The translations under genes were made by a program, and so were the position numbers. The notes below the pieces were generated by a model, which saw nothing but the letters and a program-made list of their open reading frames with translations, searched no databases and had not been told where the DNA came from. A stretch of 64,000 nt of DNA from Gorsachius magnificus (lineage: Eukaryota; Chordata; Aves; Pelecaniformes; Ardeidae): the NCBI GenBank assembly GCA_034008185.1, contig CM067095.1, forward strand, positions 3,146,610 through 3,210,609. Reading direction: 5' to 3'. Each line of letters opens with the position of its first letter. Position 1 is the first letter of the stretch. Shown piece by piece: positions 37,140 through 51,086 of this stretch.

Positions 37140-40100
37140 TTCCCCTTGAAAACCTGCCTGCTGTGAGAGCCCTTGTCAAGTCTGTCGGATGAGAAGATAC
37201 ATTTTCTACACTTAGATTGTAAGAAGTTGGGATCATAGCACAGAAGTTAAACTCTAACTATGTGGCTTTTCATGAATTGTGTCCTCCTCCAACACTGGCC
37301 AGGGACTCTTCTTGCTGGTTTAATTATTCTAAGACCCAGATATGCCAAGCTGATTACAACATTGGTAAATGTTTATCCTGCTTGTATTGGGAGCGCTCCC
37401 CCCTACTTGCACTGTTAAAACAACTGAGTGTTCCCGTTGTGTGGGGAGTCAGATGATGCTACCGTCGTTCCTTCGGGGGAGCAGAGTCCCTCTTCCCTTC
37501 TCTGATGTGACTGTGCTTAGGCAGTGTGTTTTCCTCCTCTCTGATCTACAACAGAGATAAGCCACTTCATATTGTAGCTGAGCCGTAATGCCGCTTGCAT
37601 GCTATAGAATTTCCAGTTGCTTGAAGTGATTTGAACAATTTCCCAGTTGCAGGACATGAAGTATCTGAATATGGGTGTGGAGAAGGAGCCTAGTCCTTGC
37701 TAACACCCTGTTTTTATAGAGGGCCACGCTGTTTCCAGAACCACTCAGAAGCCTCCCTATTACCTCTCTATAACAACGTAGATGGCCTAATGTGTGCCAG
37801 AGTGGGATGCTCGTTCTGTTCTAGCTTGAGACTTGATTTCAAGACATATTTTCACCTTAAAAAAAATTGATTTTGAATCAGCTAAAGACATGACTATTTA
37901 CAAAGAGTTTAAGTTAAGCTCTTGCTTCCTTCAGGCTTCTGTGTATTACATATTTTGTACCGCACCGAATACAATATGGTTCACTCCATACCACAAAGAT
38001 TTAACTGCCTATGGTTAGCGCCGAAAGGGGAGGTGGGAAGGTTGGGTTACGGTTCTGAAGCCAACAGAAGCTTTGCTCAGGAGCAGGGTGGAAGCACTGA
38101 CATTCCTCCTACAGCTTGCTTTTCACGTTACAGCGACTGACAACAGCCCCACACCGTGTGCCGTGCAGCACAGGGCGAGCTCGCTGAGTCACGCCGTGGC
38201 CTTTCTCCTGCTGGATATCTCAGCAATGCTCCCTCCCCAAACCCTCTGCCTGGGTGTCTTGTTGCACATCAGTACAGTGAAATAATTCAAGCTGAATTCT
38301 TCCTTCCACCCATTCAATTTTTGTTGTTCCTGAAATCTTCATCACCTCCACATCAGCTGTGGTTGTGTATTTCATTCCTTCCCCTCTCAGCACAGACTCC
38401 TCAAATGTTACCACTTCCTCTCCTAAACCACCCGAGAATCTACCTTTCTCTTCAATTACTACTGCAAAAATCCCTGTGTTTATTTAAGTTTTCTCTTGCT
38501 TCTTACAAATTCCTCCTCTCAATCCCCAGTCACTTCCACACTGGCCACTGCCCTCTTCACTGCCTTGAACTCTTGTAAACTTTTGTTGTTCCCAACTCCT
38601 GTGGCAGAAAGGTCTAACGAGATGCTTGAACAATCCAGTGTTACTTCTCACTGTCAGGACATGCTAAAAGCTACTTTTGAAATAACTACCTCTCTTTTTT
38701 GTCATTTCTCTCATTTTATCTTTAGTTTCCCTTTATGTTCTTCTGTTTCCTGCACCAAATTTGAATGTCATATCACTGTTTCCAGACTTTTTCGTGCTGT
38801 ACTGTCCCTTGCAAGTCTGTTTCGGTTTTTTTTTTCCCCTCCTAAAGGGGTTCTGCCAGATCAACAGCAGGGTTCAGGCACCTTAGAGTGGGGCAGATGA
38901 GCCTGAATGAGCTAGAGGGGAAAGGAGTATTTGTTCTTTTAGCTGAGGATGGGAAGCTTGGCTGCTGGAAGGAAGGACACACATGGCAGCTCTTGGTCTT
39001 TCTGGAGCGGTTTTTAAGCACTCTGTCTGTGGCCAGATTTTAACATCTGGTTTATCAAAGAGTCCCTGCAGAGCCCCATTCCTCTTCCTCCTGTTGTTTG
39101 TGTTTCTCCTAGAGTGCTCACACTGCTGTCTCATTTCTGTCTGGCCTCACACTTTTGTTCAGTGCTGTAATACGGAAAAAGCAAGACTTAAGTGCCTGTA
39201 CTATAGTTCTTATTTATTTTCCTGAAGAAGAAGACAGGACAAGTCTTTCCACCTAGGATTTGAACACTGCAAGAAATCTGCTTATTCCAGCTCACCCTTG
39301 GCTTGGAGGGATTTTGTTTTCAAAGATGACTTGTGTGGCACCTGTGTGATCCTGGGAATCAAATAGGTACATTGCAGATTCACAAGTACTTCTTTAACCT
39401 TTATTCCCAATCCACGCTAGTTTATGGCAGTGTTAATGATTTACCACGCTTTCCCTCTTGCATACAGTATTTACTAGTAGGAGGGAAGAAGGGAAGAAGT
39501 CAGGCATGCTGGACAAGATCATGCTGTAGAAAGACATGTATAAGGAAATTAGTTTTTAGTGTCTTGTAAGACACTAAAAACTTCCTCACTGGGAACCAGT
39601 AAGGTTGAGAAAGACCAGACCAAATAAAGACTTTTAAAATAATCAAGGTCTTACCTAATCCTTTATTTTCAAAGTACTTTAAATGTTTCTTCTTTTTTTT
39701 TTCCCCTGCATTTTTGACGAGAATAAGGAATGTATGTTGATTTTTACTGTGGTATTGTGCAATCCATGACCTCCGGCCTTGAAACTATAACCTTTGTCTA
39801 GCTTTTTAGTAATATGATTATTGTAATAGGAAGGATGGCTGTGTTGGGGAAGCCCACTGCTCTCGGTACTAGCTCTTGGCACTGCTACAAATATTGCTAG
39901 AGGATGGTGTGAAGAAAAATAGCAGGAGCCTTAGGGCTGTGGAAGAAACTGCCTCTCAATATTCAGGTACTTTTGCAAATTTTATTGTGCAGCATCTGCA
40001 ATAGTCAGTAGTGAAGATCTCATTTCCAGAACAAGACAGACACAATATTCGTTGACCCCAACAACACACTCCCAGAAGATGGGCTCTCCTCTGTCCCTGA

Positions 40101-41408
40101 CTCTTCAATCAATGGAAACCAAATCCAGGCATGATCAGTACAATGTGTTTTCCTAGTCACTACTTTTTTATTTCCTTACCAGTAAACTGCAAAGCATGAA
40201 GAACAAGAGTATGTCGCGTCATATAGCAATGAATACAAAAAGTGAAGCCCTTTTTACTGTGTTTTGTAATGAAAATGTGGAGCATTCAGAGACCTGGAGA
40301 AGGAAGCAAACACTCAGACATACAGATCGGGTTCTCTGGGAGAGGCACCACTCTTTTTTTGTCTCATCAGTACCAGTTATTCTTGGGAACTCAGTCCCAT
40401 TGAAACCCAGTGTTCCTCCTCTCTGATATGAAATAACTCCAGGCTGAAGAGATGCTACATAGTCATTGCTAACGAGGAAGCAGAACCTGCCCACCGTGGA
40501 TTAGCCCACTCATGATTTCTTGCGGCTCTGCTTCCTTCGCTCATGCTTTCTTTCAGTGCTGACATATCCCTGTTTCTCCCAATAGAAGAATCTCCAAAAT
40601 CTAGGCAATGTACCTGATTACCAAGCAAGAGGATTGGCTTGAGGTGACAGGTTCTGCTTGGATGCTTCTCTAGCGTAGTATCTCCTTTACACCAGGACCT
40701 TATACCTCCTTTACACCTTTTTTCTTCAGACGTAGCAATGACTTTCCCCCCCCACCAAAAAAAAAAAGAAAGATGAAAGCCATGCTGCAGGTCACAGAAC
40801 TGGGGTCATAAGCTCCTCAGCAAAGCCCTAGTTTCCCCTATACCATGCTCTCAAGTCTAATTGTAAGAGGGGGAAACATTGCATACCGATTCTGTCGGCA
40901 AGGTACTCTTCTTCCGCCAGGTTAAAGAGTTAAACACTTCTTTTCATCTGGACTGAAGCTCCTTCTCTGGGAAAGTTAGCCACACTGACTTGTTAATAGG
41001 AGCAGATAATTTCAACGTGAAAGCTCTGTCTTCCTTTTCTCTCAGTTTCAGAAGTATGCTGTACATCCGAACCTTCCACACTCGCTTCCTCCAATAACCG
41101 TGGAGTCCTGGTTTTGGTAAGAAAAATAGCAGATCCTGTGTTTTCAGTTTACACAGCTGCTAAATTGCAGGGACTGACAAAGATCTTATTTCTTTATACA
41201 CTGTGTTTAATTTTTTTTCTGCAGAGGATTTAATTCAGCTCATATTTCAGCAGTTGGAGAGAACCACCAAGTTCATCCTGCACTGCAGGTGGTTATTTTT
41301 AAAATACACATTTGTGCTGTTTGTGGAGCAATGGATTCTCTCTTGCTTAGTGAGGCTTCTGGGCACTACAGCAATAAAAGAGCAAAATATGTAGTGGAAA
41401 GTTTGTTC
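37140..41408. other. Intergenic spacer between SLC2A11-like copies 1 and 2
   Basis: This should contain the promoter of copy 1 (left end, just above 37,139) and the 3' UTR of copy 2 (right end). A candidate poly(A) hexamer for copy 2 is ATTAAA on the minus strand at 41211-41206, about 200 bases after its stop. The stretch 38,290-38,870 is strongly pyrimidine-rich on the + strand. I see no gene, and no TATA box that I trust. Confidence 0.6.
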
Positions 41409-44400
41409 TTAAAGTCTAGTAACGGTCATCACTGAGCAATTACTCTGCTGTAGGGCTGTCTGTCTCTTCTTTCCAGGGTAGTTCAGGCGCTTGAACTCCT
41501 CCATGACCTGCAGCATCGTCTTTCCTTTGGTCTCTGGCATCACCAGGAAGACAAAGATAGCCATGGACAGACAGTATGTCAGGAAAATGATGAAACAGAA
41601 ACTACCAAGACCTTCCTATAGGAAAAGAAAGAGACAAAATGCATTCATATAAATTCATCGACATTTCTTTCTCTTATGATATGGAGTTTCTGGTTTTGTA
41701 TTTACTAAAAAACCTGAGGAATGGCATCGAGTGGTGAGATGAACTGATTCTCCTTTCCTGTTTTCAGGAGGAAAGTTGTATGCCCAGCAGACATTGAATG
41801 CCATTGCTTGACAATTCAGGGAAGTGCTGAGCTTCAGTTATTCTTCCTTTCTGCTCCATCCATCTCAGTCAGTGCCAGACTGAGGAAGGTACGTAGCATA
41901 GTAGCTCTGTCCCTCCTCACACAGTCCAAAACTGCAAAGGCTTTAGTTCCCTGCTACTTAATAGTTCTGGGTGCGATCTCTGGGACTGCCCATTTTCCGT
42001 ATTAACCCCAAAGGACATGCACAAACAGGACAAGAGGGGAAAAGAAGGGAGCTCCTCATGACATTCAAATGACATCTGTCCCCGTTTCCATGTTTGCCAG
42101 TGTCACACTCTGTGTGTAGAGTTAGCAGTGTTTTGTGGTTTTGCTACGCTTTCACTAGATGTCTGGGTAAAAAGAAAGATGCCATTGGAACTGCGATTAG
42201 TTTGGGCTCTGTCCTTTGCGTTGAAGTGTTGGAAAAGAGAAGCATGCTCTGGGTTCAAGAAGGGTCTAACCTCCTCTGAACTGAAAGAAAACACCCTACT
42301 TTGCTTACCACAATGAAAGGGAACAAAAGTCCAAGGATGAAGAGTTGGATCCAGTTTGTAGCACCATTCAAAACATAAGCAGCTGGTCTGTATGACTGGA
42401 TAAATATTTCTGTGGGTAAGGGGCATGATACTCCAGCTGAAAAAAATGTTGAAGAAAAAAGGAAGTTTAGAAATTTTGCAAGATACTTCTGTAACTCACA
42501 CTTCAGTTTGCCGCATAAGTTAATGGTTTTAACTGACCTGGAAGTGTTTGAGGTGCTGCTTGGCTCTTCAGGAGGAAGGCATGTAGGATTGCAATATGAA
42601 ATTAAGTTTTACCTCCTACCACAGTATGGAGGGGAACATCTACCCCTGCGCTGAATCACGAGTAGGGATTCACGCTAATTGTGGAACAGTTATGTCTGGG
42701 ACCTCTCCTAAAGGCCACAGTGAGGAAGGAATGAGTATATGAAACCATCCCAGTAGAAAATACCAACCTGGCCCAATGCCAAAGCTCATGATGAAAATAA
42801 AGATGAATGCAACGGAGCAGTAAGGAACCCAGGAAAAGGAATCCTATGGTAGGAAAATGAAAGCAAATAAAATCAGAAATTAAAATTTTATTTATCCTTC
42901 TCCATTAGAAGCATTAATCACTGCTAGGTATGTCAGTGTTAAACACACATCTGTTTCCTCTTCCTCAAGAAACCTCACAAGGACATAGTGATCATGGTTG
43001 TATAAAGCGATTGCCTTTAATGTGCATGTACATGGCTGGGAACAGACATCTGTTAGTATGATACTTAGCCCCAAAAATACTTTTACTCCCACTAAAAAGT
43101 CATTTGAGGGGAGGGAAATAGTGATGATATCTGCCATACAATAAAACATGAAGATGGGACGCAGCTCTAGTACATAAGTGGGGTCTTACCTGTAGTGAAA
43201 GTGTGACTGTGAGGAGCCCTAAAGCCAAGGCCATAACAGCGTAGCTTTTCCACAGCAGCGTCTTCCTCCCTGCACGCTCAATTAGGAAGCCCTGCAACCA
43301 GGAGGACATGCTGTCAGCTCCGAAGGTCTGATCTTAAAGGCAGGCACTGGTGGGCTGCTCCGGTAGCTGCCTTCACTGGCCAGGCAGAGGATCTCTGAAG
43401 AGCTGGGGACTGGGATGTGGTACCTCTTCTGGGAGGGCATCTGGGGCGACTGAGCAGGACCAGGAGCTGCAGGGAGTGGGGAAGGTGGGGAGGTGCGGGG
43501 CTGCAGGGAGCATTGCCCGGGCAGAGTTGGCCCGAGGCAGCACTCTGCAGGCAAAGGATAGCCGGTGAGGACAGCAAAGTGGAAATGCTTGCACTATTAA
43601 TTGCCATGAATCCTACAGCCGTGACAAGTGGACACAGGGACTATCATCTGCCCTTCCTACACAGGGGGACTGGGACTCCCAAGGCTGGCTCAGGCTGGGT
43701 CGTGGTTTTGAGGGAAAGACTCTCCTGCCCTCCCATAAATTGAGTATAAATGCCCATGCTTGCACGGTGTGTGGAGATGATTTTGTGTGATTGGTGCGAA
43801 GTATTACGGCTGATTTGCTGCATAAGTGTGATTCCTGAAGCTCCATTTACAGTAATTCTGAAGATTGAAATGAACCATGCACTACAGCAGAGTGAAATTC
43901 AGCTGAAGAGCCACTTACACACAGAACTGTGGTGAGGATCTCGGTGATCCCAACTCCCAGGGAGACATAGTGGATTTGAGCAGGGGGGATTCCAGCCTTT
44001 ATAAAGACATTGTATGCATAAAAGTAAACCTGGAAAGAATAGAAATGTGTGAAGGCTGTACCCATGTGGTCATCTTTACACTAGCTTTTGTCTTTTTTTG
44101 ACAGAAAATAACTAATCAGGCCTTAACACAAGAGAAAATCTTCTTGATTTCAGTAACTAATCCTCAATGTTTTCACAAGGCTTATCTGTGCACAACAGCT
44201 TTTACTAGCAGCTCTGTCTTCAACTCAGTAACAAAAGTAACAAATACAGCCTTTTTCTTCTTTTTTTTTTTTTTTTTGCTTGCTTTTAGCACCGCTTTTG
44301 TTTTATGCTACAGGTTATAATTCTGACGCTTTTCACATGTTTTAGTATCTCATGTACTTTGGATGAGAAGCATACAAAAATGTGGACAGTACATAGTAAG

Positions 44401-47400
44401 CAAATGGTTTAAATTACCTTCCTACATCATCATTAAGCCTTTGCAGTGATTTTGATGGTCACTGTTTTTCCAAAAAATTCTAAAGCATAAGAAATTCCGC
44501 TCTTAATGTGCTCAACTTCTACTGGTCCTTTGCGGTATAGTTACTGCTGCACTAGCACAGTTAGAGAGGGGACTTACGAATCTTGAAGTCTTTCTGATTT
44601 TACAAAATTAGTCTGGATTTTGAAACTTTTATGCTTTTACTATAAGCTCATTTTATGCAATAACTATTCCAAGACTCAATACATACTCAACCCTGAAACA
44701 TAGTGGTATTTCCAGAGAAAAGGTATATTAGAACGTATATATCAGTAACTGTCACATATATTACTGGGATGTTGTAATTATCTATAATCTGAGAAAGTGC
44801 AAAGTTAAAGGATTTAGAAAGAAACCCAAGGAGATAAAAGTATGGGAAAGCACTGTCAGCATATATTACAAACCCGACTCGATTTGTACTGAAACGGCTG
44901 AACAATTTTGGGCAGTGCATTCCAGAGCTCAGAGACTCAGAGGAGGTTATACTGTTCTTGACTTGTCCTGTATTTGACATTTTACTTTTTCCCCTTCCAT
45001 TCTCTTATCATAACAGGGTAATCCATAGAGATGCCCTCAGATGACACTTGCTAAAACACAGTTCCCGACTTACCCCAGGTCCCAAACTTCCATGGGAAAA
45101 GATTATAATAAACAGTGACAACAGATCCCCTCCTTACAGTCACTGTTGCAGTCAGCATTTTACTACTTGTTGCAGAGCTTACTTTTTGCCAAGAAACTGT
45201 AAGCAATCTAGAAAGCAGAGAAAAGTAGCACACGTACCACATTGGCACCAATTAACTGCATGCATGAGGAGACGAGGAAGAGGGTGATGAGCTGCCAACG
45301 GACGTCTTTGTCACGAAAAAGATCACAAACACTCTTAGCCTTCTCCCCACGGATGGCTTCTTGCTCTGCCATCATGTCATCTATTTCGGCCGTGTGGTCG
45401 CCGTCCCCCCAGAGCTGCTTCACAGCTGGGAGGAAAGGGAGAGAGAAGATGACTCCTGGTCCAACCTCACCAGCACAGACATGAATTCAGAGGATTACTC
45501 CCTGCCTTGCAGAGTGTCTTATTTGAGCTTTAGGCTCTTTGCTTGTGTGAACTTCCTAGAGATCTGGGTTTAGATTAGGCGCAGATCCAGTTCATTGCTG
45601 TCTATTTTTACCCATAAATCTTAATCACAACTTCACCTTTTGGCCAATAGCCGCTTACAGCATTTCAATGTAAATCACACCTAAATTTGGACTAATCCTT
45701 CCCCGAACACCCTCCTGCTAAAGATGCAGTTCTAGTGCACACACCAAAACACAGACAAAGAAAAATGACTCCTACATTGAAAAATAAGCCTGCATCCAAA
45801 GAGTTCTCTCTTTTGATACTTCAAAACCCACAATGGCTGTTTCTCTGTTTATGTCAGTAGTTGCTGTTAGGGATCCTGAAGAACTGGAATGCTTATGGAT
45901 CTGGCAGGACAGTAAAGAGCATCCCTTTCTTACACAGAGCCAGAAGGCACCATAGCCACACCCTGCCTGTTCAGGGCAGAATTTGTATGGATGGAAATAC
46001 AAGCTCTGTGTGATCGCATCCCTCGGAGAATCCTGGCAGAGGGTGAGGGGAATGCTAGCCCCAAGAGAGCACTAATATCAAACCAGAAGGGGCTGTCTTG
46101 CATTAAAGCTGAAGGTGGTTTCAGAGCCAAAAGACCAAGAGCCTTTTTCCCAACTGTACCTCTCTTCCAGGCTTGTGTGGGGCTTTACTGTATTTTCCAC
46201 TTTTTGCTAACATTAATGCTTTGTGGCCCATTTCCTTACCTTTGATGCAACCCTCCTTGTCCTTTTTGTCAATGAGCAGGTAGCGGGGAGAGTCTGGGAA
46301 GAAGGGGAGGGTGAGAAGCTGGATGAGGGCGGGAAGTGCGTTGGCTGCCATGAGAACAGGCCAGAGAGCATCCACTCCGAGGACTTCTCTGAAACAAAAC
46401 CAGCAGAGCGAGAGGAGCTGAGCAACCATGTGCACTGGCACTAGTGCAGCAAGGCTAACTGCATCCTTCTGCAACAGCTGAAGGCCCACAGTGTCCCAGC
46501 ACAAGCGCCGAAGAAACCACAGTGGCTGATCCCTCTGTTTCTGATCCAAAGGGTCCCAAGTTTCAAGGAAGATGGGATCCACAGGTTATCAGCCTGCTCC
46601 TGACTATCCCAAACAGCAGCTGCTGAGTTTCCTGCAGCTTTTTAAACACTGAGGCCAGAATAACACATGCCTGGGGACAGGACAGACCATCACAGGACAG
46701 GCAGAAAGAGCCTGTGCTGGAGGGAGTGAACCCACCATAGGTTTCAGGGTTTGTATCTGTGTTTAATGGGTGGGTGTTCTGGTTTGTGTGTATTTTCAAG
46801 AAAGTTTGGGTGGATGTGACATTCCCCAGACCTTCTAAAAAGCTAAAAATTAAAGATCAGTTCTTAGGAAAGTTTAATTTCTTTCAAACCCATTGAAATC
46901 TGTTAAAGGTTTTAATTATCTATATTTTGATCAGACTTTGCTAGGAAGCAGCACTGTTCTTCAGGATTGAATATTTTGTATGATTTTGGTTTCCCATTCA
47001 CTTAAGTCAGGAACTTGGGTTGAACTAATTCAGTCTGACTGCTGAGGACACCCTGAACATGTCTAAAACCAGTTGCTGATTTGTCTACCCATAGGCTTGC
47101 ATTGACATATGCATATATTTTAATAACAGAAGAAATAAAATAGCTCTCAGACCTCCTTACCTGAGACCCAGAGCAAATCCTGCAAACTTTCCGATGGCAA
47201 TGGCAGTAGAAGCTGTTATGGCAATCAGCCCGCGGAGCTTCCGTGGGGCACATTCCCCAGCATACATGAGGTGGATACTCAGAGCTAAACCTGAAGTGAC
47301 AAATGACTGTCAAGGCAATTCAAACTCCCATATCTCTGGTGGTTTGGAGGTGACCATTATGGGCAAAGCATACAGGGTTAGGCTCTGAGATAATTTTTTA

Positions 47401-50400
47401 ACCATGCTGAGTATGTGTCTGCCTGACATGAAGCATGTTACCGGTACCATGGCCTTGTGTCTTTGCTAAATATTTCACTAAGCAAGTATGTTCCCCTGGG
47501 AAATCTCTTCTTCATCAGGCTGGCCTTCCTACAGCCACATATACAGGATTGCTATTGCTCCCTTTAATATCAGATTATCTATTTCAGTGTCTACTCAGGA
47601 TGCTATGTGCCTTATTTCGTGCTTGAAACCAACAAGTTAACAAACGCTATATATTCAGTTTGCTCAGTGAATGAATTCATATTTATCCTCTCAATTTTTT
47701 TTGCTGGTTAGTATTATCTTTACCCAACTGCTTAGGGATCAAAAACACTGGCAGAGTGTAATCTTCTGAGGCATCCAGGAGAGAATGAGAATTGCCCAGC
47801 TTGAAAACCATTCCCTTGTCTGTAATATGGAAGGCAGTGTCAGCCGCAACAAGCAGCAACAGAAACAACAGAGGTCAGCTTTCTATTGAGTGAGCATGCT
47901 CCCCTGAAATAGTGCACGTTTTGGCTTTTGCACAAGTTGGCAGTATTTTTTGTATGGATGTAAAGAGAAAAGAATGAGCAATGGAGATGTCACACGATTA
48001 ATTTATGTGTGTGTTTTCTTATTTAGTTAAAAATGCATTCAGCAATCAGGCCCTCTGCAGAATTTAGTAAAAATCTGTGATCCATACGCTCAGCCTGGTA
48101 AATCCTTGTGACTCTCAGTCACTGCTCTCCCAGCTATTTCATACCATAGGTAGGAATGCTAATTTACCTCCAGACACTCCAGAAAATAATCTTCCAGCGA
48201 TGATCATCTCAAAGGATCCACACAGGCGGCTGAGTCCCATCAGAGTTGCGCTCAGCAGAGCAGGAATATTGGTGAAAAGCATGGCCTTCTTCCTGGAATT
48301 CATTTAAATTAATGTGACCATAAATATTGTCCATGTGTCATTCACACCCTGAGAGAAGTGGCATTGAATTGTACCATGGTTAAAGACTCTGTGCCGGCTT
48401 CTGAGATCAGCTGCAGTGAAGTAAATGGAAAATGGGAATGGGAAAACTCTGTCACGACTGATAAGCTAGTTAAAGTTTTTGATGCCTCTAGCAGAGCCAG
48501 TATCCACAGTGAAGAACAAGCTTTGTGAGTGGTTGTCTGTCACTTTAAAATGCATGCACTCCACGTGATTTCTCTGGCCTGGACTTGCTTTGGGATTTAT
48601 AAGGGAGAGGGTATGATTTTCTCTGTGATCATTGGCAGATTTTGCCATTCTGTTTCTTCACTGAACTGATCCTTCATCTGAAGCAGCTCTGGGCTGCTCA
48701 CAGTCCCACTTTACAAGCAGTGTTTCTCCCAAGACACAATCACTTATTTTTGCAGTTGTGGGTCCAAGCAGATAGACTAATGTAATCATTATTCCTACCT
48801 TCCAAATCTAACAGACAAATATCCAGCAAACAAGGACCCCAGGAGCCCACCGATGCTGTAAATGGACACAACAAAGGACCACATCAACGTAATCATCTCT
48901 TCACTGGGAGAAGAGCCGTATCTCTTCAGCCAGGTCTCACGGGTAAAACTTTTGATGTACTTCAAAAGAAAAACAGAAACCACTGGACTCAGTCAACATG
49001 TTTTTGCATAATTGCACATCTTTTTTACTTCTTTTACCTACTTACCGGTCTTTTAGATACATTTCTATTGATACCTTGGTTGAAATCTTAGCCCCAGCAA
49101 AATCAAAGGGAATTTTGCCACTAACATCTCTGGAGTTAATATTTTAGCAACAAGGTGCAATGAATAAATCAAGGAATAAATATATCAATATTAAATATTG
49201 ACAGTGAGTGCCATTAAGAGGGTGGCACATTAGTCTTTTGTTTATGTGCTAAACCCTGATTGATTTGCTACCCGATCTTCCCCTCCATTCCTGCTTGTCT
49301 GTCTGTCCGTCTTCTCCCCCTGCTGCATCTTGTCTGATGCCTTGAGTGAAATCCAGGTTTGACTTCAGCTGACTTCAGTGAGATCAGGATTTGTCCCTCG
49401 ATGTGGCCCATTGTGGGGTCTCTCTGACCTACTGTTCAGAACCTCCATGGCACCCTCATTCTTGGTGAGGGTTCTCAATGTGGTATGAGCTCAACGTCCT
49501 TGGTGCCATTCAGGATGACAAATTTTCCTTTTTCAGATGCAGGTATCAGTGCTGGCCTCAGCTCTAGAGCTACAATCCTTCCTTGTCCTATTTCACCTTA
49601 CAGACAGTCACTTAGACTAGCGTGTGTGGCCAAGGACATGGTTCAAAGGACTCCCTGAGCACTGGGAAGAGGAGAGTGTCCTGTGAGCAATCCAAGTCAG
49701 TAAGGGGAAAACAGTTGACTTTATAGACATCACTCATCCTCCCCTTTTCCATTTCTCTCACACTAGACAGAAGTTAAAACCCAATGAGACACAAGAGCAA
49801 TAGCAGCCACTCTTAGCACCAAGAAACCACAATAAATCTAGCTTTGAGAGCAGAAGAGTGAAAAACTTAGTGATTGCAAATAGAGGCAGGAATGTGTGAG
49901 AAGATTGAAATCCGTACTGGTAGCTCAATTTTTTGAGCTGTCCATGCTTACCTCAGCAGGAGAATTGATAATGGAGACCTGCAACCCATACTGGAAAGCT
50001 CCACCGACACCCAGGACAAAAGCCAGGAGGAAGAGATTGTAGCTCATTTTCTGGCAGGAAATCAAAACAGCAAACAAAGCTCATGTAGCTATTCAGACAT
50101 GTTCTGCTTTACCTTCAGGAACTCTTACAGCCTGAGCAATGTCACGCACCTGCCTCCTCTGAGACCAAGGAGCCAGCGCAGGGTGCAATAGAAGACCACA
50201 GCTACAAAAGCACAGGACAGTGAGAAATTTGAGGAGAGGCAAAACTTGTCGCTGTCTCCCAGAACCCAGTTACACGCTTCAGTGCTTCTGTCTTCAGCTT
50301 TAGTCATCTTAATCTGCACTATCATAGGGTAACTAGTTGCAGGAGCATGGTGCAATCTGCAAGCGTTATGCGCACCATTTCCATCTATTTGTCCTTCCTC

Positions 50401-51086
50401 CTCCTCCTCCTTACCCACTTGCTATCTCACTTAAATGAATATTTTGTTCAGTGACTTGGCTGAGACTAGAGAAACATTCAGGTATTGAAGGGCATGCCTG
50501 GTTTCATGGTTTATTCAGCCTTTCTTAGAACTATATCTGACAGGAGGCTTAAGAAACCCCCCACAGTACAGTACTGCGATACATGCATGCCCCATCCCTC
50601 CCACTCCCACTGCTCTCTGTTCCTGAGTGTCCTGGTGATATTCTGTCCAGTGATGATGGCACGATGCTGCACTTCTATCTCTACAACAGATCATTTTCAA
50701 AAGCAATGCTGAACAATGGACTGCCAAACATTTACAGGCCGATTTCTAATCAGATGAATGCCATTGCTTGAATGGGAATTAAATTTATCCATGTTGCAAC
50801 ATTGTTTCTGACTCAAAGGAGTCAGCTCTGAAAAAATTTGGTATTGGGCACATTCACATACTAAATGACAACAGTCTCCTGTTTGTCAAAGCACTAGGAA
50901 GAAATGAGGTTCACAGTCTCTACTACTAGACACCCCTACTATCCTTTGTGCTAGAAAAAAGGGCTCACATCAGCACAAAACTCCCCATCAGCAAGAAAAT
51001 CAGTAAGCCCTACGCTAAGTGCAAATTTTATATCATACCTGCAGCAAATTTCTTAGTCTCATCCCCATTCTGTACTGTAACACCAT
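41409..51086 (-). CDS. SLC2A11L: SLC2A11-like facilitative sugar transporter, copy 2, complete
   Basis: Coding exons in gene order: 51039-51086, 49952-50050, 48799-48959, 48168-48292, 47161-47290, 46240-46388, 45238-45425, 43919-44029, 43190-43291, 42768-42843, 42309-42436, 41409-41615. Total 1,524 nt: 507 residues plus TAA. Exons 2-12 have exactly the lengths of copy 1. Exon 1 ([16 protein letters not shown]) is the least certain. It was chosen for phase 0, a GTATGA donor and a strong start context; a third in-frame ATG at 51062 would give an 8-residue first exon as in copy 1. Key class II GLUT motifs are kept: GVGGAFQYG in TM1 (30-38), RETW, YAGE and RKLRG, PDSPR (219-223), ERAGRK (342-347), RPAA before TM11, Trp425, PETKGK. 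This copy therefore looks like a working 12-pass plasma-membrane carrier. Substrate is unknown; glucose or fructose is the family default. Medaka/zebrafish slc2a11b and pigeon SLC2A11B act in pigment cells; orthology is not settled here. Confidence 0.88.
47284..47290 (-). promoter_or_regulatory. Tandem splice acceptors, exon 5 of copy 2
   Basis: The minus strand reads CTTCAG then GTTTAG, two AGs six bases apart. The first gives an exon of 130 nt as in copy 1; the second gives 124 nt, losing two residues in frame. Family alignment favours the first, but both could be used. Confidence 0.5.

Noticed and set aside
38156..38578. 140-codon + strand open frame
   Set aside because: Low-complexity Leu/Ser/Pro content driven by pyrimidine bias; no domain, splice structure or family match.
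50125..50418. Minus strand frame starting [10 protein letters not shown] as first exon of SLC2A11-like copy 2
   Set aside because: Its possible donors are in the wrong phase for exon 2, which starts at phase 0, and the phase-0 frame through AGGAGGCAG hits a stop upstream without an ATG.
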